A stretch of DNA of 64,000 nucleotides from Hordeum vulgare subsp. vulgare (Eukaryota; Streptophyta; Magnoliopsida; Poales; Poaceae): NCBI RefSeq assembly GCF_904849725.1, contig NC_058520.1, positions 540,732,583 to 540,796,582 on the forward strand. Reading direction: 5' to 3'. The notes below the pieces were generated by a model that saw nothing but the letters and a program-made list of their open reading frames with translations, was not told the DNA's origin and ran no database searches. Of the stretch, positions 33,428 to 45,603 are shown in pieces. The position numbers were made by a program, and so were the translations under genes. How positions within the stretch are numbered: the stretch's first letter is position 1; every line of letters begins with the position of its first letter.

Positions 33428-36159
33428 CTAGGTTACCTCAACGGGGACGAGCATATCCCCAACAAGTATATAATATCTCATCATGACAGTAGGTATAGGA
33501 TATTCAAAGCTTCCAATAATAATTGATGGAGATTTTTCAATAGCATTGATGGAATGAACTCGATATTGTTTCTTCGGAAAGTGCATCATGTGCTCATTAC
33601 CATTAACATGGAAAGTGACATTGCCTTTGTTGCAATCAATAACAGCCCCTGTAGTATTTAAAAAGGGTCTTCCAAGGATGATAGCCATGGAATCATCCTC
33701 GGGAATATCAAGAATAACAAAGTCTGTTAAGATAGTAACGTTTGCAACCACAACAGGCACATCCTCGCAAATGCCGATAGGTAATGCAGTCAATTTATCG
33801 GCCATTTGTAAAGACATTTCAGTAGGTGTCAACTTATCCTATTCAAGTATACGATATAAAGAGAGAGGCATAACACTAACACCGGCTCCAAGATCACATA
33901 AGGCAGTTCTAACATAATTTCCTTTAATGGAGCAAGGTATAGTGGGCACTCCGGGATCACCTAGTTTCTTAGGAGTTCCACCCTTAAAAGTGTAGTTGGC
34001 AAGCATGGTGGAAATCTCCACATCAGGTATCTTTCTCTTATTTGTCACAATATCTTTCATATACTTGCCATAAGGAGACATTTTGAGGATATCAGTCAAA
34101 CGCATTTGCAAAAAGATAGGCCTAATCATCTCAGCAAAGCGCTCAAAATCCTCATCATCCTTTTTCTTGGATGGTTTGGGAGGAAAGGGCATGGGTTTCT
34201 GAACCCATGGTTCTCTTTCTTTACCGTGCTTCATAGCAATAAAATCACTCATATCGTATCTCTTGTTCTTATGATGTGGGTTATCAAGATCAACAGTAGG
34301 TTCAATCTCCACATCATTATCATTGCTAGATTGAGCATCAACATGAACCTCGTTATCGATATTATCGCTAGGCTCATGTTCATCACCAGATTGTGTTTCG
34401 GCATCAGAGATGGAAACATCATTTGGATCCTCTGGTGTAACAGCAACAGGTTCAATAGCATGCAAGTTCCTATCATCTTTCTTTTTCTTCCTATTACCAG
34501 GATGAAGAGGTGCATCAGTGTTAACCCTTTGAGAATCTTATCTAATTCTATTAGGATGGCCCCCAGGATACAAGGGTTCCTGAGTCATTCTACCGCCTCT
34601 AGTAACGACTCTAACAGAATTATCATTCAACTCATTAAGCAAGTCGTTTTGAGCCTTAAGTACTTGTTCTACTTGAGTAGTGACCATAGAAGCATGTTTA
34701 GTGATAAGCTTAAGGTCACTAGCATTTCTATCCATACAAGCACTTAGACGATCAATCATACGAGCATTTTGTTCCAGTTGTCTGCTAACATAATCATTGA
34801 AACTTTGTTGTTTGGCAACAAAGTTATCAAACTCATCTAAGCATAAGCTAGCAGGTTTATCATAAGGGATATCACTCTCATTGAATCTACGAAGAGAATT
34901 TACCTCTACTACCTGTGTCGGGTTATCAAGACCATGTATTTCTTTGATAGGTGGTAGATTCTTAACATCTTCAGATTTAATACCTTTCTCTTTCATAGAT
35001 TTCTTTGCTTCTTGCATATCTTCAGGACTGAGGAATAGAATACCTCTTTTCTTTGGAGTTGTCTTCGGAGGTGGTTCAGGAATAGTCCAAGCATTATCGT
35101 TGACCAAGATATTATTCAATAGAATATCAGCTTCTTCCACAGTTTGTTCCCTGAAAACACAACCAACGCAACTATCTAGGTGGTCCCTAGAAGCATCGGT
35201 TAGTCCATTATAAAAGATATCAAGTATTTCATTCTTCTTAAGAGGGTGATCAGGCAAAGCATTGAGTAACTGGATAAGCCTCCCCCAAGCTTGTGGGAGA
35301 CTCTCTTCTGCAATCTGCACAAAGTTATATATCTCCTGCAAGGCAGCTTGTTTCTTATGGGCAGGAAAATATTTCTCACAGAAGTAGTAAGTCATATCCT
35401 GGGGACTACGCACACTACCAGGAGCAAGAGAAGTGAACCAAGCTTTAGCATCACCCTTTAGTGAGAAAGGAAACAACTTAAGGATATAGTAGTGGCGAAT
35501 TTTCTCCTCACTAGTGAATAGGGTAGCTATATCATTTAGTTCCTGAGATGTGCTACAACGGTTTCAGATTCATACCCATGAAAAGGATCAGATTCGACCA
35601 AAGTGATTAACTCAGGGTCGACAGAGAATTCATAATCTTTATGAGTGACAAAGATGGTTGAAGTAGCAAACTTAGGATCATATTTCATTCTAGCATTCAG
35701 AGTTTTTTCTTTCCACTTGCGTAATAGATTCTCAAGATCATAGCTATCCTTACAAGCAACAAAATCTTCAGCTACCTCTCCCTCCATAACATAACCCTTG
35801 GGTATATCAGGCAATTCATATCTAGGGGAGCTAGGTCTAACAGGTGTAGCAGCAGGTTCTATCTCAATGATTTCAGCATTCTCAGAAGTATTATCAGACT
35901 CAGCATTAACTCTAGCAATTTGTGCATCAAGGAATTTACCCAGTGGTAAATTATCAAGCAAAGTATCATCATGAGCATCATGGATAGCAGAAGTAGCATC
36001 ATCAAGCACAGGCGACAAATCAGAATCACTAATAGGTGGTGGTGTCGCAAATTTACTCATGACAGAAGGTGAATCAAGTGCAGAGCTAGATGGCAGTTCC
36101 TTACCTGTCCTCGTAGTTGAGGGCAAGACTTTGCTTTTTGGATCTCTCAGATTCCTCAT
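33428..36159 (-). pseudogene. G1 gag-protease, broken
   Basis: Gag packages element RNA and the aspartic protease matures it. Coding starts at the ATG at 36159 (MRNLRDPKS). A frameshift near 35545 separates an acidic N-terminal part from the retrotransposon gag core (LKGDAKAWFTSL, then KYFPAHKK and the QAWGRL helix). Single stops at 34538-34540 and 33839-33841 break the rest. The protease segment carries DLGAGVSVMP as the active site and ILGRPFL downstream. The frame ends at 33428 with no polymerase after it. G2 encodes a related protein with the same gag and protease order. Confidence 0.85.
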
Positions 36160-36208
36160 AGTGATCAACAGATAGAAATCCCAAGTGACTCAGAGAATAT
36201 AGCTATGC

Positions 36209-36226
36209 TCCCCGGCAACGGCGCCA
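36209..36226 (-). promoter_or_regulatory. tRNA-Asp primer-binding site of G1
   Basis: On the minus strand TGGCGCCGTTGCCGGGGA is a full 18-nt match to the complement of the plant tRNA-Asp 3' end. It is 11 nt from the LTR end at 36238. Confidence 0.9.
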
Positions 36227-37054
36227 GAAAAATATCTTGATAACCCACAAGTATAGGGGATCGCAACAGTTTTCGAGGGTATAGTATTCAACCCAAATTT
36301 ATTGGTTCGACACAAGGGGAGCCAAAGAATACTCTCGAGTATTAGCAGTTGAGTTGTCAATTCAACCACATCTGAAAGACTTAGTATCTGTAGAAAAGCT
36401 TTAGTAGCAAAGTAGTAACGGTAACAGTGGTAACAGCAGCAGTAGTGACAAGTGTAACAGCAGTAGCGGCAAAGTAACTTAGCAAGGACCAGTAGGGAAA
36501 ATCTCGTAGGCATTGGATCGGTGATGGATAATTATGTTGGATGGCATTCATCATGCAACAGTTCTAACATAGGGTGATATGCAACTAGCTCTAGTTCATC
36601 AATGTAATGTAGGCATGCATTCCGTATATAGTCATACGTGCTTATGGAAAAGAACTTGTATGACATTTATTGTCCATCCATCCCGTGGCAGCGGAGTCCT
36701 AATGGAAACTAAGGGATATTAAGGTCTCCTTTTAATAAAGAACCGGAACAAAGCATTAGCACATAGTGAATACATGAACTCCTCATACTATGGTCATCTC
36801 CAGGAGTGGTTCCGGTTATTGTCACTCCGGGGTTGCCGGGTCATAACACATAGTAGGTGACTACAAGTTTCAAGATATGATCAAGAACACACTTATATTG
36901 CTGAAAACATAATAGGTTCAGATCTGAGATCATGGCACTCGGGCCCAAGTGACAAGCATTAAGCATAGCAAAGTAGTAGCAACATCAATCTTAGAACGTA
37001 GTGGATACTAGGGATCAAACCCTATCAAAACTAACTCGATTACATGATAGATCT

Positions 37055-38590
37055 TGCTACTTCCCAGTCACGTCACCAGAACTTGGCAATTTGACTCGAG
37101 ATTGCATTGGTTTTTCCCTTGAAGAGGAAAGGGTGATGTAGCACAGCAACAGCAAGTATTTCCCTCAGTTTGAGAACCAAGGTATCAAACCAGTAGGATC
37201 TTCAAGATAAAGCTCCAAGTGACCTGCACAAAAAACAGCAACTTGCCCCCAACGCGACAAATGGGTTGTCAATCCCTTCACGATTGTTTGCAAAAGTGAG
37301 ATCTGATAGAGAAAGTAATATAGATCTGAAAGCAGTAGATGGCAAATAGACCCGGGGGCCATAGTGTTCACTAGAGGCTTCTCTCATAAAAGAAAATATC
37401 ACGGCGGGTAAACAAATTACTGTCGAGCAATTGATAGAATCGCGCAAATTCATGAAGTCACCTAGCAATGATCATGCATATAGGCATCACGTTCGAGACA
37501 AGTAGACCGATACTGTGAGCATCTACTTCTTATTACTCCACACATCGACCGCTATCCAGCATGCATCTAGTGTATTAAGTTCATGCAAACAGAGTAAAGC
37601 CTTAAGCAAGATGACATGATGTAGAGGGGTAAACTCAAACAAATGATGAAAACCCCATCTTTTTACCCTTGATGGCAACAACACGATACGTGCCTTGCTA
37701 ACCCTTCTGTCACTGGGTGAGGTCACCGCATGGTATGAACCCAAAACCAAGCACTTCTCCCATTGCAAGAATCATAGATCAAGTTGGCCAAACAAAACCG
37801 ATAACTCGAAGAGAATTACAAGGATATGAAATCATGCATATAAGAAATCAGCAAAGACTCAAATATATATCATAGATAATCTGATCATGAATCCACAATT
37901 CATCGGATCTCGACAAACGCACCGCAAAGAAGAATTACATCGAATAGATCTCCATGAAGATCATGGAGAACTTTGTATTGAAGATCCAAGAGAGAGAAGA
38001 ATCCATCTAGCTACTAGCTATGGACCCGAAGGTCTGTGGTGAACTACTCACGCATCATCGGAGGGGCAATGGTGTTGATGTAGAAGCCCTCCAACTCCGG
38101 ATCCCTCTCCGGCAGAGTACCGGAACAGTCTCTAGATGGGATCTCACGGAAGCAGAGGCTTGCGGCGGCGGAAAAGTAATTGCAGCTCTCTTTTCTTCCG
38201 TGGCATGATTTATCGGAATTTATAGGCGAAAGAAGTAGGGCACCGAAGCCATGTGGGGCCCACAAGCTCCCACGGCACGGCCAGGGGGGCCCGTGGCCTG
38301 GGGGCTCGTGGCCTCCCACGGTCTCCGCTGCCTTGGTTCTCAAGTCTCGTATTCTTCTTATTTTTGGAAAAAAATCGTGGCGAAAGTTTTATTCCGTTTG
38401 GATTCCGTTTGATATTCCTATCTGCAAGAGTTCAAAAACAAGGAAAAACAGGAACTGGCACTGGGCACTGAGTTAATAAGTTAGTCCCAAAAAGATATAA
38501 AACATCATATAAATGCATAGGGAACATCCAAAGTTGATACTAAAACTGCATGGAACACTCAAAAATTATAGATACGTTGGAGACGTATCA
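37055..38590 (-). repeat. 3' LTR of G2 (1,536 bp)
   Basis: On the minus strand it starts TGATACGTCTCCAACGTATC at 38590 and ends GGGAAGTAGCA at 37055. A TATA-like CCTATAAATTCC (minus) lies near 38213-38226, with the LTR hairpin (38259-38311) just upstream of it. Confidence 0.9.
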
Positions 38591-41461
38591 AGCATCCCCA
38601 AGCTTAACTCCTGCTCGTCCTCGAGTAGGGAAGTGATAAAGACCGAATTTTTGAGGTGGAATGCTACCTAGCATATTTTGTTGTTTGTAACTCCTTCATT
38701 GTGGCATGAATGTTGAGATCCATAAGATTCCAAATCATAGTTCAATGTTGACATGAAAACAATAATACTTCAAGCATGCTAGCAAAGTAATCATGAACTT
38801 TTGAAATAACAAGGCCAAAAGAAAGTTATCCCTACAAAATCATATAGTCTGGCTATGCTCTATCATCCTTGCACAACGAATTTAAATCATGCACAACCTC
38901 AGTATTGGCAAGGTAATTGTTTTCACACCTTTACTTTCTCAAACTTTTTCAACTCTCACGCAATATATGAGCATGAGCCATGGTTATAACACTATAGGTG
39001 GAGTGGAATATGGTGGAGGTTGTGAGGCAAAAATGAAGAAGATGGTCACATTGACTAGGCATATCAATGAGCTATGGAGATGCTCATCAATAGATATCAA
39101 TGTGAATGAGTAGGGATTGCCATGTAACGGATGCACTTGAGCTCATAAGTGTATGAAAGCTCACAAAGGAAACTAGTGGGTGTGCACCCAACTTGCTTGC
39201 TCACGAAGACCTAGGGCAATTATGAGGAAGCCCATCATTGGAATATACAAGCCAAGTTATAATTTACCACTAGTAAATGGGAGTGACAACATAGGAGACT
39301 CTCTATCATGAAGATCATGGTGCTTATTTGAAGCACAATTGTGGAAAAAGGATAGTAGCAATTGTCCCTTCTCTCTTTTCTCTCATTTTTTTTGTGGGCT
39401 CTTTGGCCTCGTTTTGGTGGGCATCTTTGGCCTCTTTTTTGTAATGGGCTTCGCTGGCCTCTTTTATTTCCTCACATGGGACAATGCTCTATTAATGATG
39501 ATCATCACACTTACAACTCAAAACTTAGAGCAATGATGACTCTATATGAAATGGCTTTGGTAGTGTACCGTGACAATGATCTAGCATAGCAATGACATCA
39601 AAACATAGAAACATCATGCTAGCTATCTTACGATCATGCAATGGCAATATGGAAGTGGTGGCACATGTCATGATACGGAACGGTGGTAGTTACATGGCAA
39701 TATATCTCGGAATGGCTATGAAAATGCCATGATAGGTAGGTATGGTGGCTGTTTTGAGGGAGGCTATATGATGGGTTTATGCACCGGCGAGATTTGCGCG
39801 GCACTAGAGAAGGTAGTAATGGTGGAAGGTAAAAGTGCATCTAAACCATGGACTCACATTAGTCATGAAGAACTCATATACTTGTTGCAAAAGTTTTAGT
39901 AGTAATCGAAACAAAGCATTCAACGCATACTCCTAGGGGAAGGGTTGGTAGGTATAAACCATCGCGCGATCCCGACCGCTACAAAAAGGATGACAATCAA
40001 TAAACTAATCATGCTCAAACTTCATCACATAGCGGTTCACCATACGTGCATGCTACGGGGATCGCTAACTTTATCACAAGTATGTCTAGATTCACAACAT
40101 CCTACTAACATAAATCTAATATTACCATAAGCACATCTCAAAACTAAGCAAGAGGAAGCAAATTTCTCCTACTAATCAATGCACTTAAATATGGAGGTTT
40201 TTTATTGTATCCTTTTTGGATGCCTATCACATATAGGACTAACTTAGTAGCACATGCCAATTACCAAGTTCTTTAAGAGAGCACTCTCAAAAAGATATAA
40301 GTGAAGATCGAGAGTTTCTATTTCTACAAAATATTGCCACCGTCGTGCTCTAACAAGATTTAAGTGAAGCACTAGAGCAACAAATCAACTAGCTCAAAAT
40401 ATATAAGTGAATCTCATGGGAGCAAAAGTGTTTAGCTCAAAATATATAAGTGAAGCTCATGGGAGCAAAAGTGTCTAGCTCAAAAGATATAAGTGAAGCT
40501 CATGGGAGCAAAAGTGTATAGCTCAAAAGATATAAGTGAAGCTCAAAGAGTATTCTAACAAATACACGATGAGTGTGTGTCTCTCTCAAAAAGAGGTGTG
40601 CAGCAAGGATAATTGTGGCACAACTAAAAGCAAAAACTAATATAACATAGGAAGCTCCAAGCAACACACATATCATGTGGTGAATAAAAATATAGCTCCA
40701 AGTAACATACCGATGGATTGAAGACAAAAGAGGGGATGCCTTCCCGGGGCATCCCCAAGCTTAGGCTTTTTGGTCTCCTTGAATTTGGCTTGGGATTCCT
40801 TGGGAATCCCCAAGCTTAGGCTCTCACCACTCCTTGTTCCATTGTCCATAGGGAGATCACCCAAAACTTGAAAACTTCACAACACAAAACTTAAACAGAA
40901 ACTTGTGATATCATTCGCACAAGGAAACAAACTACTAACTTGAAAGGTACTGAAGTGGACTTGAATTCCATTCATATTGGTGTTACACTACTGTATTCTA
41001 ACTTTTTCATGGGTCGTACCCCCCGATACTATCCATAGTTTCATCAAAACAAGCGATCAACACAATGAAAACAGAATCTGTCAAAAACAGAAAAGTATGT
41101 AGCAATCTGTATACTCCGTATACTTCTATTACCTCAAAAAATCTGAAAAATTACGAAAGTCTGGAGAAATTTCGTAGCAATCAGCAGCAAAAAGAATCAA
41201 CTAAAAATCTCTTACAGAATAAAAATGAAAATTCTTTTCGTGAGCAGAAAGTTTCTGTCTTTTCCAGCATGATCAAACAATCATCACCAAGACTAATCAT
41301 AACGGTTTCACTTGGCACAAATGCTAATTAAAACACCATCATAACAGAATTATGACAGTGTTGAAAACACAAAACAGAAAGCAAAAAGCAAAAATAAATT
41401 GGGTTGCCTCCCAACAAGCGCTATTGTTTAACGCCCTTAGCTAGGCACAAGGCAAAAAGAA
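38591..41461 (-). other. Non-coding internal region of G2
   Basis: About 2.9 kb between gag-protease and the 3' LTR, where pol would be in an autonomous element. I see no polymerase or integrase motif and no long frame. It contains the tandem repeat at 40391-40550. Confidence 0.8.
40391..40550. repeat. 43-bp tandem repeat in G2
   Basis: Units start AGCTCAAAATATATAAGTGA at 40391, 40434, 40477 and 40520, each 43 bp apart. Three are full and one partial, with few differences. Looser copies of the TATAAGTGAAG core occur just upstream near 40297 and 40361. Confidence 0.9.
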
Positions 41462-43534
41462 TCATGTATTGTCATCTTTGGTGCCCAAACCATAAGTGGC
41501 CCTCATAATGGATTCATAGGGCAATCTTATTTTCTTTCTAGGAAAATGCTCCATGCCCTTTTTTAAAGGAAATTGAAATCTAATATTCTCTTCCTTCATA
41601 TCGATGATGGCACCAATAGTCCTTAGGAAAGGTCTACCAAGAATATTAGGGCACGAAGGATTGAAATCAATATCAAGCACAATGAAATCCACGGGTACAT
41701 AGTTCCTATTTGCAATAATAAGAACATCATTGATCCTCCCCATGGGTTTCTTACTAGTAGAATCCGCAAGATGCAAATTAAGAGAGCATTCAACAATCTC
41801 ATTAAAACCAAGAACATCACATAAAGACTTTGGGATTGTGGAAACACTAGCACCCAAATCACACAAAGCATGACACTCATAATTTTTTATCTTGATTTTT
41901 ATAGTGGGCTCCCATTCATCATGGAGTTTTCTAGGGATAGATACCTCTAATTCTAGTTTCTCCTCAAAAGATTTCATCATGGCATCTACGATATGCTTGG
42001 TAAAAGCCTTGTTTTGGATATAAGCATGTGGAGAGTTTAATATGGATTGCATCAAGGAAATACATTCAATCAAAGAGCAACTATCGTAATTAAATTCCTT
42101 GAAATTCCAACTAGTGATTTCATCACCACTCAAAATTTTGCAATCCTCTACTCCACTTTTGATGTTTTTAGCATCAAGATGAGTGATCTCTGAATCGTTG
42201 GGATGTTTTTCAATCAAAGTGGATTCACATCCAACCCCATTATCAAAATAATTGACATGCGAAAACAAAGATTTAATACGAGACACGCCAAGCATCTTAA
42301 GATCTTCGTGATTTTCATCACGAGAACGCGCCATTTTAAGCCATTCATGCCTAGCATGAATTTGGGCGGTTCTTTCTTCACTCTCAACCATAGAAACACG
42401 CATAGCTTTCAAAGTTTCATCCATACTAATTTTGGGAGGAACAAATCGCAACTTCAAAGAATCAATATCAAGAGACATTCTATCAACGGTCCTAGCCAAA
42501 TCATCAATCTTAAGCAGTTTTTCCTCTATGGAAGCATTGGAAGACTTTTGCGAACTAATAAATTCCTTTATATTGCTCTCAAGATCAGAGGGGAATTTAT
42601 TATAATTTCCATGAGATTTTTTGTAGGAATTGCTATAATTGTTAGAGGGATTACTAGGAAAAGGCCTAGGAAAATTTCCTCTATAAGCATTGTTACCGCC
42701 AAAATTATTCCTACCAACAAAATTAACATCCAAACTCTCATTGCCATTCTCAATCAAAGATGATAGAGGCATATCATTAGGATCTAAAGGAACACTCTTA
42801 CAAGCAAACAATTTCATTAACTCGTCCATCTTGGCACTCAAGGAGTTAATTTCTTCTACCGCATGCACTTTTTTACTAGTAGGTGCCCTTTCGGTGTGCC
42901 ATTGAGAATAGTTTGTCATGATATTATCTAGGAGTTTGGTAGCTTCTCCTAAAGTAATTTCCATGAAAGTTCCACCGGAGGCGGAATCCAAGATGTTTCT
43001 AGAAGCAAAATTCAAGCCAGCATAAAAGATTTGTATAATCATCCAAAGACTCAAACCATGAGCGGGACAATTTCTAATCATTAACTTCATTCTCTCCCAA
43101 GCTTGTGCAACGTGTTCATGATATAACTTCTTAAAATTCATGATATCGTTACGGAGAGAAATAATCTTAGCTGGAGGAAAGTACTTGGAAATAAAAGCAT
43201 ATTTACACTTGTTCCAAGAATCAATACTATTTTTGGGTAAAGATGAAAACCAAGTTTGTGCTCTATCTCGTAGCGAGAACGGAAATAACTTCAACTTAAT
43301 CATATCATTATCCGCATCTTTATTCTTTTGCATATCGCAAAGCTCAATGAAGGTATTAAGATGGGATGCGGCATCTTCACTAGGAAGGCCAGAAAATTGC
43401 TCTTTCATAACAAGATTCAACAAAGCAGCATTGATTTCATATGAATCCGCACTAGTGGCGGGAGCAATAGGAGTACTAATAAAATCATTATTATTATTAT
43501 CCGAGAAGTCACACAGCTTGGTGTTTTCAGACAT
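41462..43534 (-). CDS. G2 gag-protease polyprotein, intact frame
   Basis: A 690-codon frame starting at the ATG at 43534 (MSENTKLCDF). An upstream in-frame extension to 43702 exists but reads through leader sequence, so I prefer the ATG. The retrotransposon gag core lies at residues about 75-190 (LKLFPFSLRDRAQTWF, then SKYFPPAK and QAWERM). An Asn/Gly-rich linker follows near 280-310, with no CCHC knuckle. The aspartic protease near 570-660 has active site CDLGASVSTIP and ILGRPFL downstream. It should form particles and self-process, but no polymerase is encoded. The frame has no stop or shift although the two LTRs have diverged noticeably. Confidence 0.85.
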   Translation of the reverse strand: MSENTKLCDFSDNNNNDFISTPIAPATSADSYEINAALLNLVMKEQFSGLPSEDAASHLNTFIELCDMQKNKDADNDMIKLKLFPFSLRDRAQTWFSSLPKNSIDSWNKCKYAFISKYFPPAKIISLRNDIMNFKKLYHEHVAQAWERMKLMIRNCPAHGLSLWMIIQIFYAGLNFASRNILDSASGGTFMEITLGEATKLLDNIMTNYSQWHTERAPTSKKVHAVEEINSLSAKMDELMKLFACKSVPLDPNDMPLSSLIENGNESLDVNFVGRNNFGGNNAYRGNFPRPFPSNPSNNYSNSYKKSHGNYNKFPSDLESNIKEFISSQKSSNASIEEKLLKIDDLARTVDRMSLDIDSLKLRFVPPKISMDETLKAMRVSMVESEERTAQIHARHEWLKMARSRDENHEDLKMLGVSRIKSLFSHVNYFDNGVGCESTLIEKHPNDSEITHLDAKNIKSGVEDCKILSGDEITSWNFKEFNYDSCSLIECISLMQSILNSPHAYIQNKAFTKHIVDAMMKSFEEKLELEVSIPRKLHDEWEPTIKIKIKNYECHALCDLGASVSTIPKSLCDVLGFNEIVECSLNLHLADSTSKKPMGRINDVLIIANRNYVPVDFIVLDIDFNPSCPNILGRPFLRTIGAIIDMKEENIRFQFPLKKGMEHFPRKKIRLPYESIMRATYGLGTKDDNT

Positions 43535-43709
43535 GGTGACTTGGCAAGCACACAAACACACGAGCAAACGGAAAGCAAGCGAAAAAGACGGGCGAGAGAA
43601 AACGGCAAATGGTGAAGTGGGGGAGAGGAAAACGAGAGGCAACTGGCAAACAAAGTAAATGCAAGAGATGAGATTGAGAGGTACTTGGTGGATGTGCTTC
43701 ACTTGGAAT

Positions 43710-43727
43710 TCCCCAGCAACGGCGCCA
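43710..43727 (-). promoter_or_regulatory. Second, distal tRNA-Asp primer-site copy of G2
   Basis: On the minus strand it matches the tRNA-Asp complement at 17 of 18 positions (TGGCGCCGTTGCTGGGGA). It lies 63 bp further from the LTR than the proximal copy, and nearby bases (AGAAATT) are also shared. Confidence 0.8.
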
Positions 43728-43772
43728 GAAATTGGCTCGTTGACGGGATGTCTTCTTGTCTTATCTTGCAGC

Positions 43773-43790
43773 TCCCCGGCAACGGCACCA
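43773..43790 (-). promoter_or_regulatory. Proximal tRNA-Asp primer-binding site of G2
   Basis: On the minus strand TGGTGCCGTTGCCGGGGA, 17 of 18 matches to the complement of plant tRNA-Asp, 11 nt from the LTR end at 43802. This is the expected position. Confidence 0.85.
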
Positions 43791-43801
43791 GAAATTCTTC
43801 C

Positions 43802-45322
43802 TGCTACTTCCGATTCACGTCACCAGAACTTGGCAATTTGACTCGAGATTGCGTTGGTTTTACCCTTGAAGAGGAAAGGGTGATGTAGCACAGCAACAAC
43901 AAGTATTTCCCTCAGTTTGAGAACCAAGGTATCGAACCAGTAGGAACTTCAAGATAAAGCTCCAAGTGACCTGCACAAAAAATAGCAACTTGCACCCAAC
44001 GCGACAAAGGGGTTCTCAATCCCTTCACGATTGTTTGCAAAAGTGAGATTTCACACACAAAGTAATATAGATCTGAAAACAGTAGATGTAAAATAGACCC
44101 GGGGGCCATAGTGTTCACTAGAGGCTTCTCTCATAAAAGCAAATATCACGGCGGGTAAACAAATTATTGTCCAGCAATTGATAGAATCGCGCAAAGTCAT
44201 GAAGTCATCTAAGCAATAATCATGCATATAGGAATCACGTCCGAGACAAGTAGACCGATACTATCAGCATCTGCTTCTTATTACTCCACACATCGACCGC
44301 TATCCAGCATGCATCTAGTGTATTAAGTTCATGCAAACAGAGTAAAGCCTTAAGCAAGATGACATGATGTAGAGGGATAAACTCAAACCAATGATGAAAA
44401 CCCCATCTTTTTACCCTTGATGGCAACAACACGATACGTGCCTCGCTACCCCTTCTATCACTCGGTGGGGTCACCGCACGGTACGGACCCAAAACCAAGC
44501 ACTTCTCTCATTGCAAGAATCATAGATCAAGTTGGCCAAACAAAACCAATAACTCAAAGAGAATTACAAGGATATGAAATCAGCAAAGACTCAAATATAT
44601 ATCATAGATAATCTGATCATGAATCCACAATTCATCGGATCTCGACAAACACACCGCAAAGAAGAATTACATCGGATAGATCTCCATGAAGATCATGGAG
44701 AACTTTGTATTGAAGATCCAAGAGAGAGAAGAAGCCATCTAGCTACTAGCTATGGACCCGAAGGTCTGTGGTGAACTACTCACGCATCATCGGAGGGGCA
44801 ATGGTGTTGATGTAGAAGCCCTCCAACTCCGGATCCCTCTCCGGCAGAGTACCGGAACGGTCTGCAGATGGGATCTCGCGGAACCAGAGGCTTGCGGCGG
44901 CGGAAAAGTAATTGCAGCTCTCTTTTCTTCCGTGGCATGATTTATCGGAATTTATAGGCGGAAGAAGTAGGGCACCGGAGCCATGTGGGGCCCACGAGCT
45001 CCCATGGCACGGCAAGGGGGGGCGCGGTCTCGGGGCTCGTGGCCTCCCACGGTCTCCGCTGCCTTGGTTCTCAAGTCTCGTATTCTTCTTATTTTCGGAA
45101 GAAAATCGTGGCGAAAGTTTTATTCCGTTTGGACTTCGTTTGATATTCCTATCTGCAAGAGTTCAAAAACAAGGAAAAAACAGAACTGGCACTGGGCACT
45201 GAGTTAATAAGTTAGTCCCAAAAAAGATATAAAACATCATATAAATGCATAGGGAACATCCAAAGTTGATACTAAAACAGCATGGAACACTCAAAAATTA
45301 TAGATACGTTGGAGACGTATCA
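43802..45322 (-). repeat. 5' LTR of G2 (1,521 bp), with promoter
   Basis: Pairs with 37055-38590. On the minus strand a TATA-like CCTATAAATTCC lies at about 44947-44958. Just upstream is a palindrome, CCACGAGC/GCTCGTGG (44992-44999 and 45035-45042), around a G-rich centre. The LTR would drive transcription of gag-protease. Confidence 0.9.
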
Positions 45323-45603
45323 GATCTCATCCAACTCATCACCGTCCAGCAAGCCTACGATGAGATTACTCACGAACGGTGGAGAGCATCATGTGATTGG
45401 CGATGGAGTAAGGTTGATGATGACGATGGCGACAGTTTCCCCTCTCCGGAGCCCAGAACGGACTCCAGATCTGCCCTCCGGAGGAAGAACAGGTGGTGGC
45501 GGCGGCTCCATCTTGTAAACGCGATGAAAACTTCTCCTGATTTTTTCCAGGGCCAAAGGGTCTAAATAGAGTCGGAGATGGAGGCGGCGGAGCCACGAGG
45601 GCT

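Larger units (their letters stand above)
37055..45322 (-). mobile_element. Gypsy element G2, complete gag-protease-only element
   Basis: Complete insertion in the G1 LTR with a perfect 5-bp target copy GATCT at 37050-37054 and 45323-45327. Minus-strand order: 5' LTR, two primer-site copies, intact gag-protease ORF, 2.9 kb of non-coding DNA with a 43-bp tandem repeat, polypurine tract (AAGCTTGGGGATGCT) and 3' LTR. It lacks reverse transcriptase, RNase H and integrase, matching the non-autonomous class called TR-GAG. By eye the LTRs differ at about 30 of the first 480 positions. Confidence 0.92.

Noticed and set aside
34106..34747. 213-codon plus-strand frame
   Set aside because: It is the antisense of the G1 gag-protease region.
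42203..42763. 186-codon plus-strand frame
   Set aside because: Antisense of the intact G2 gag-protease ORF.
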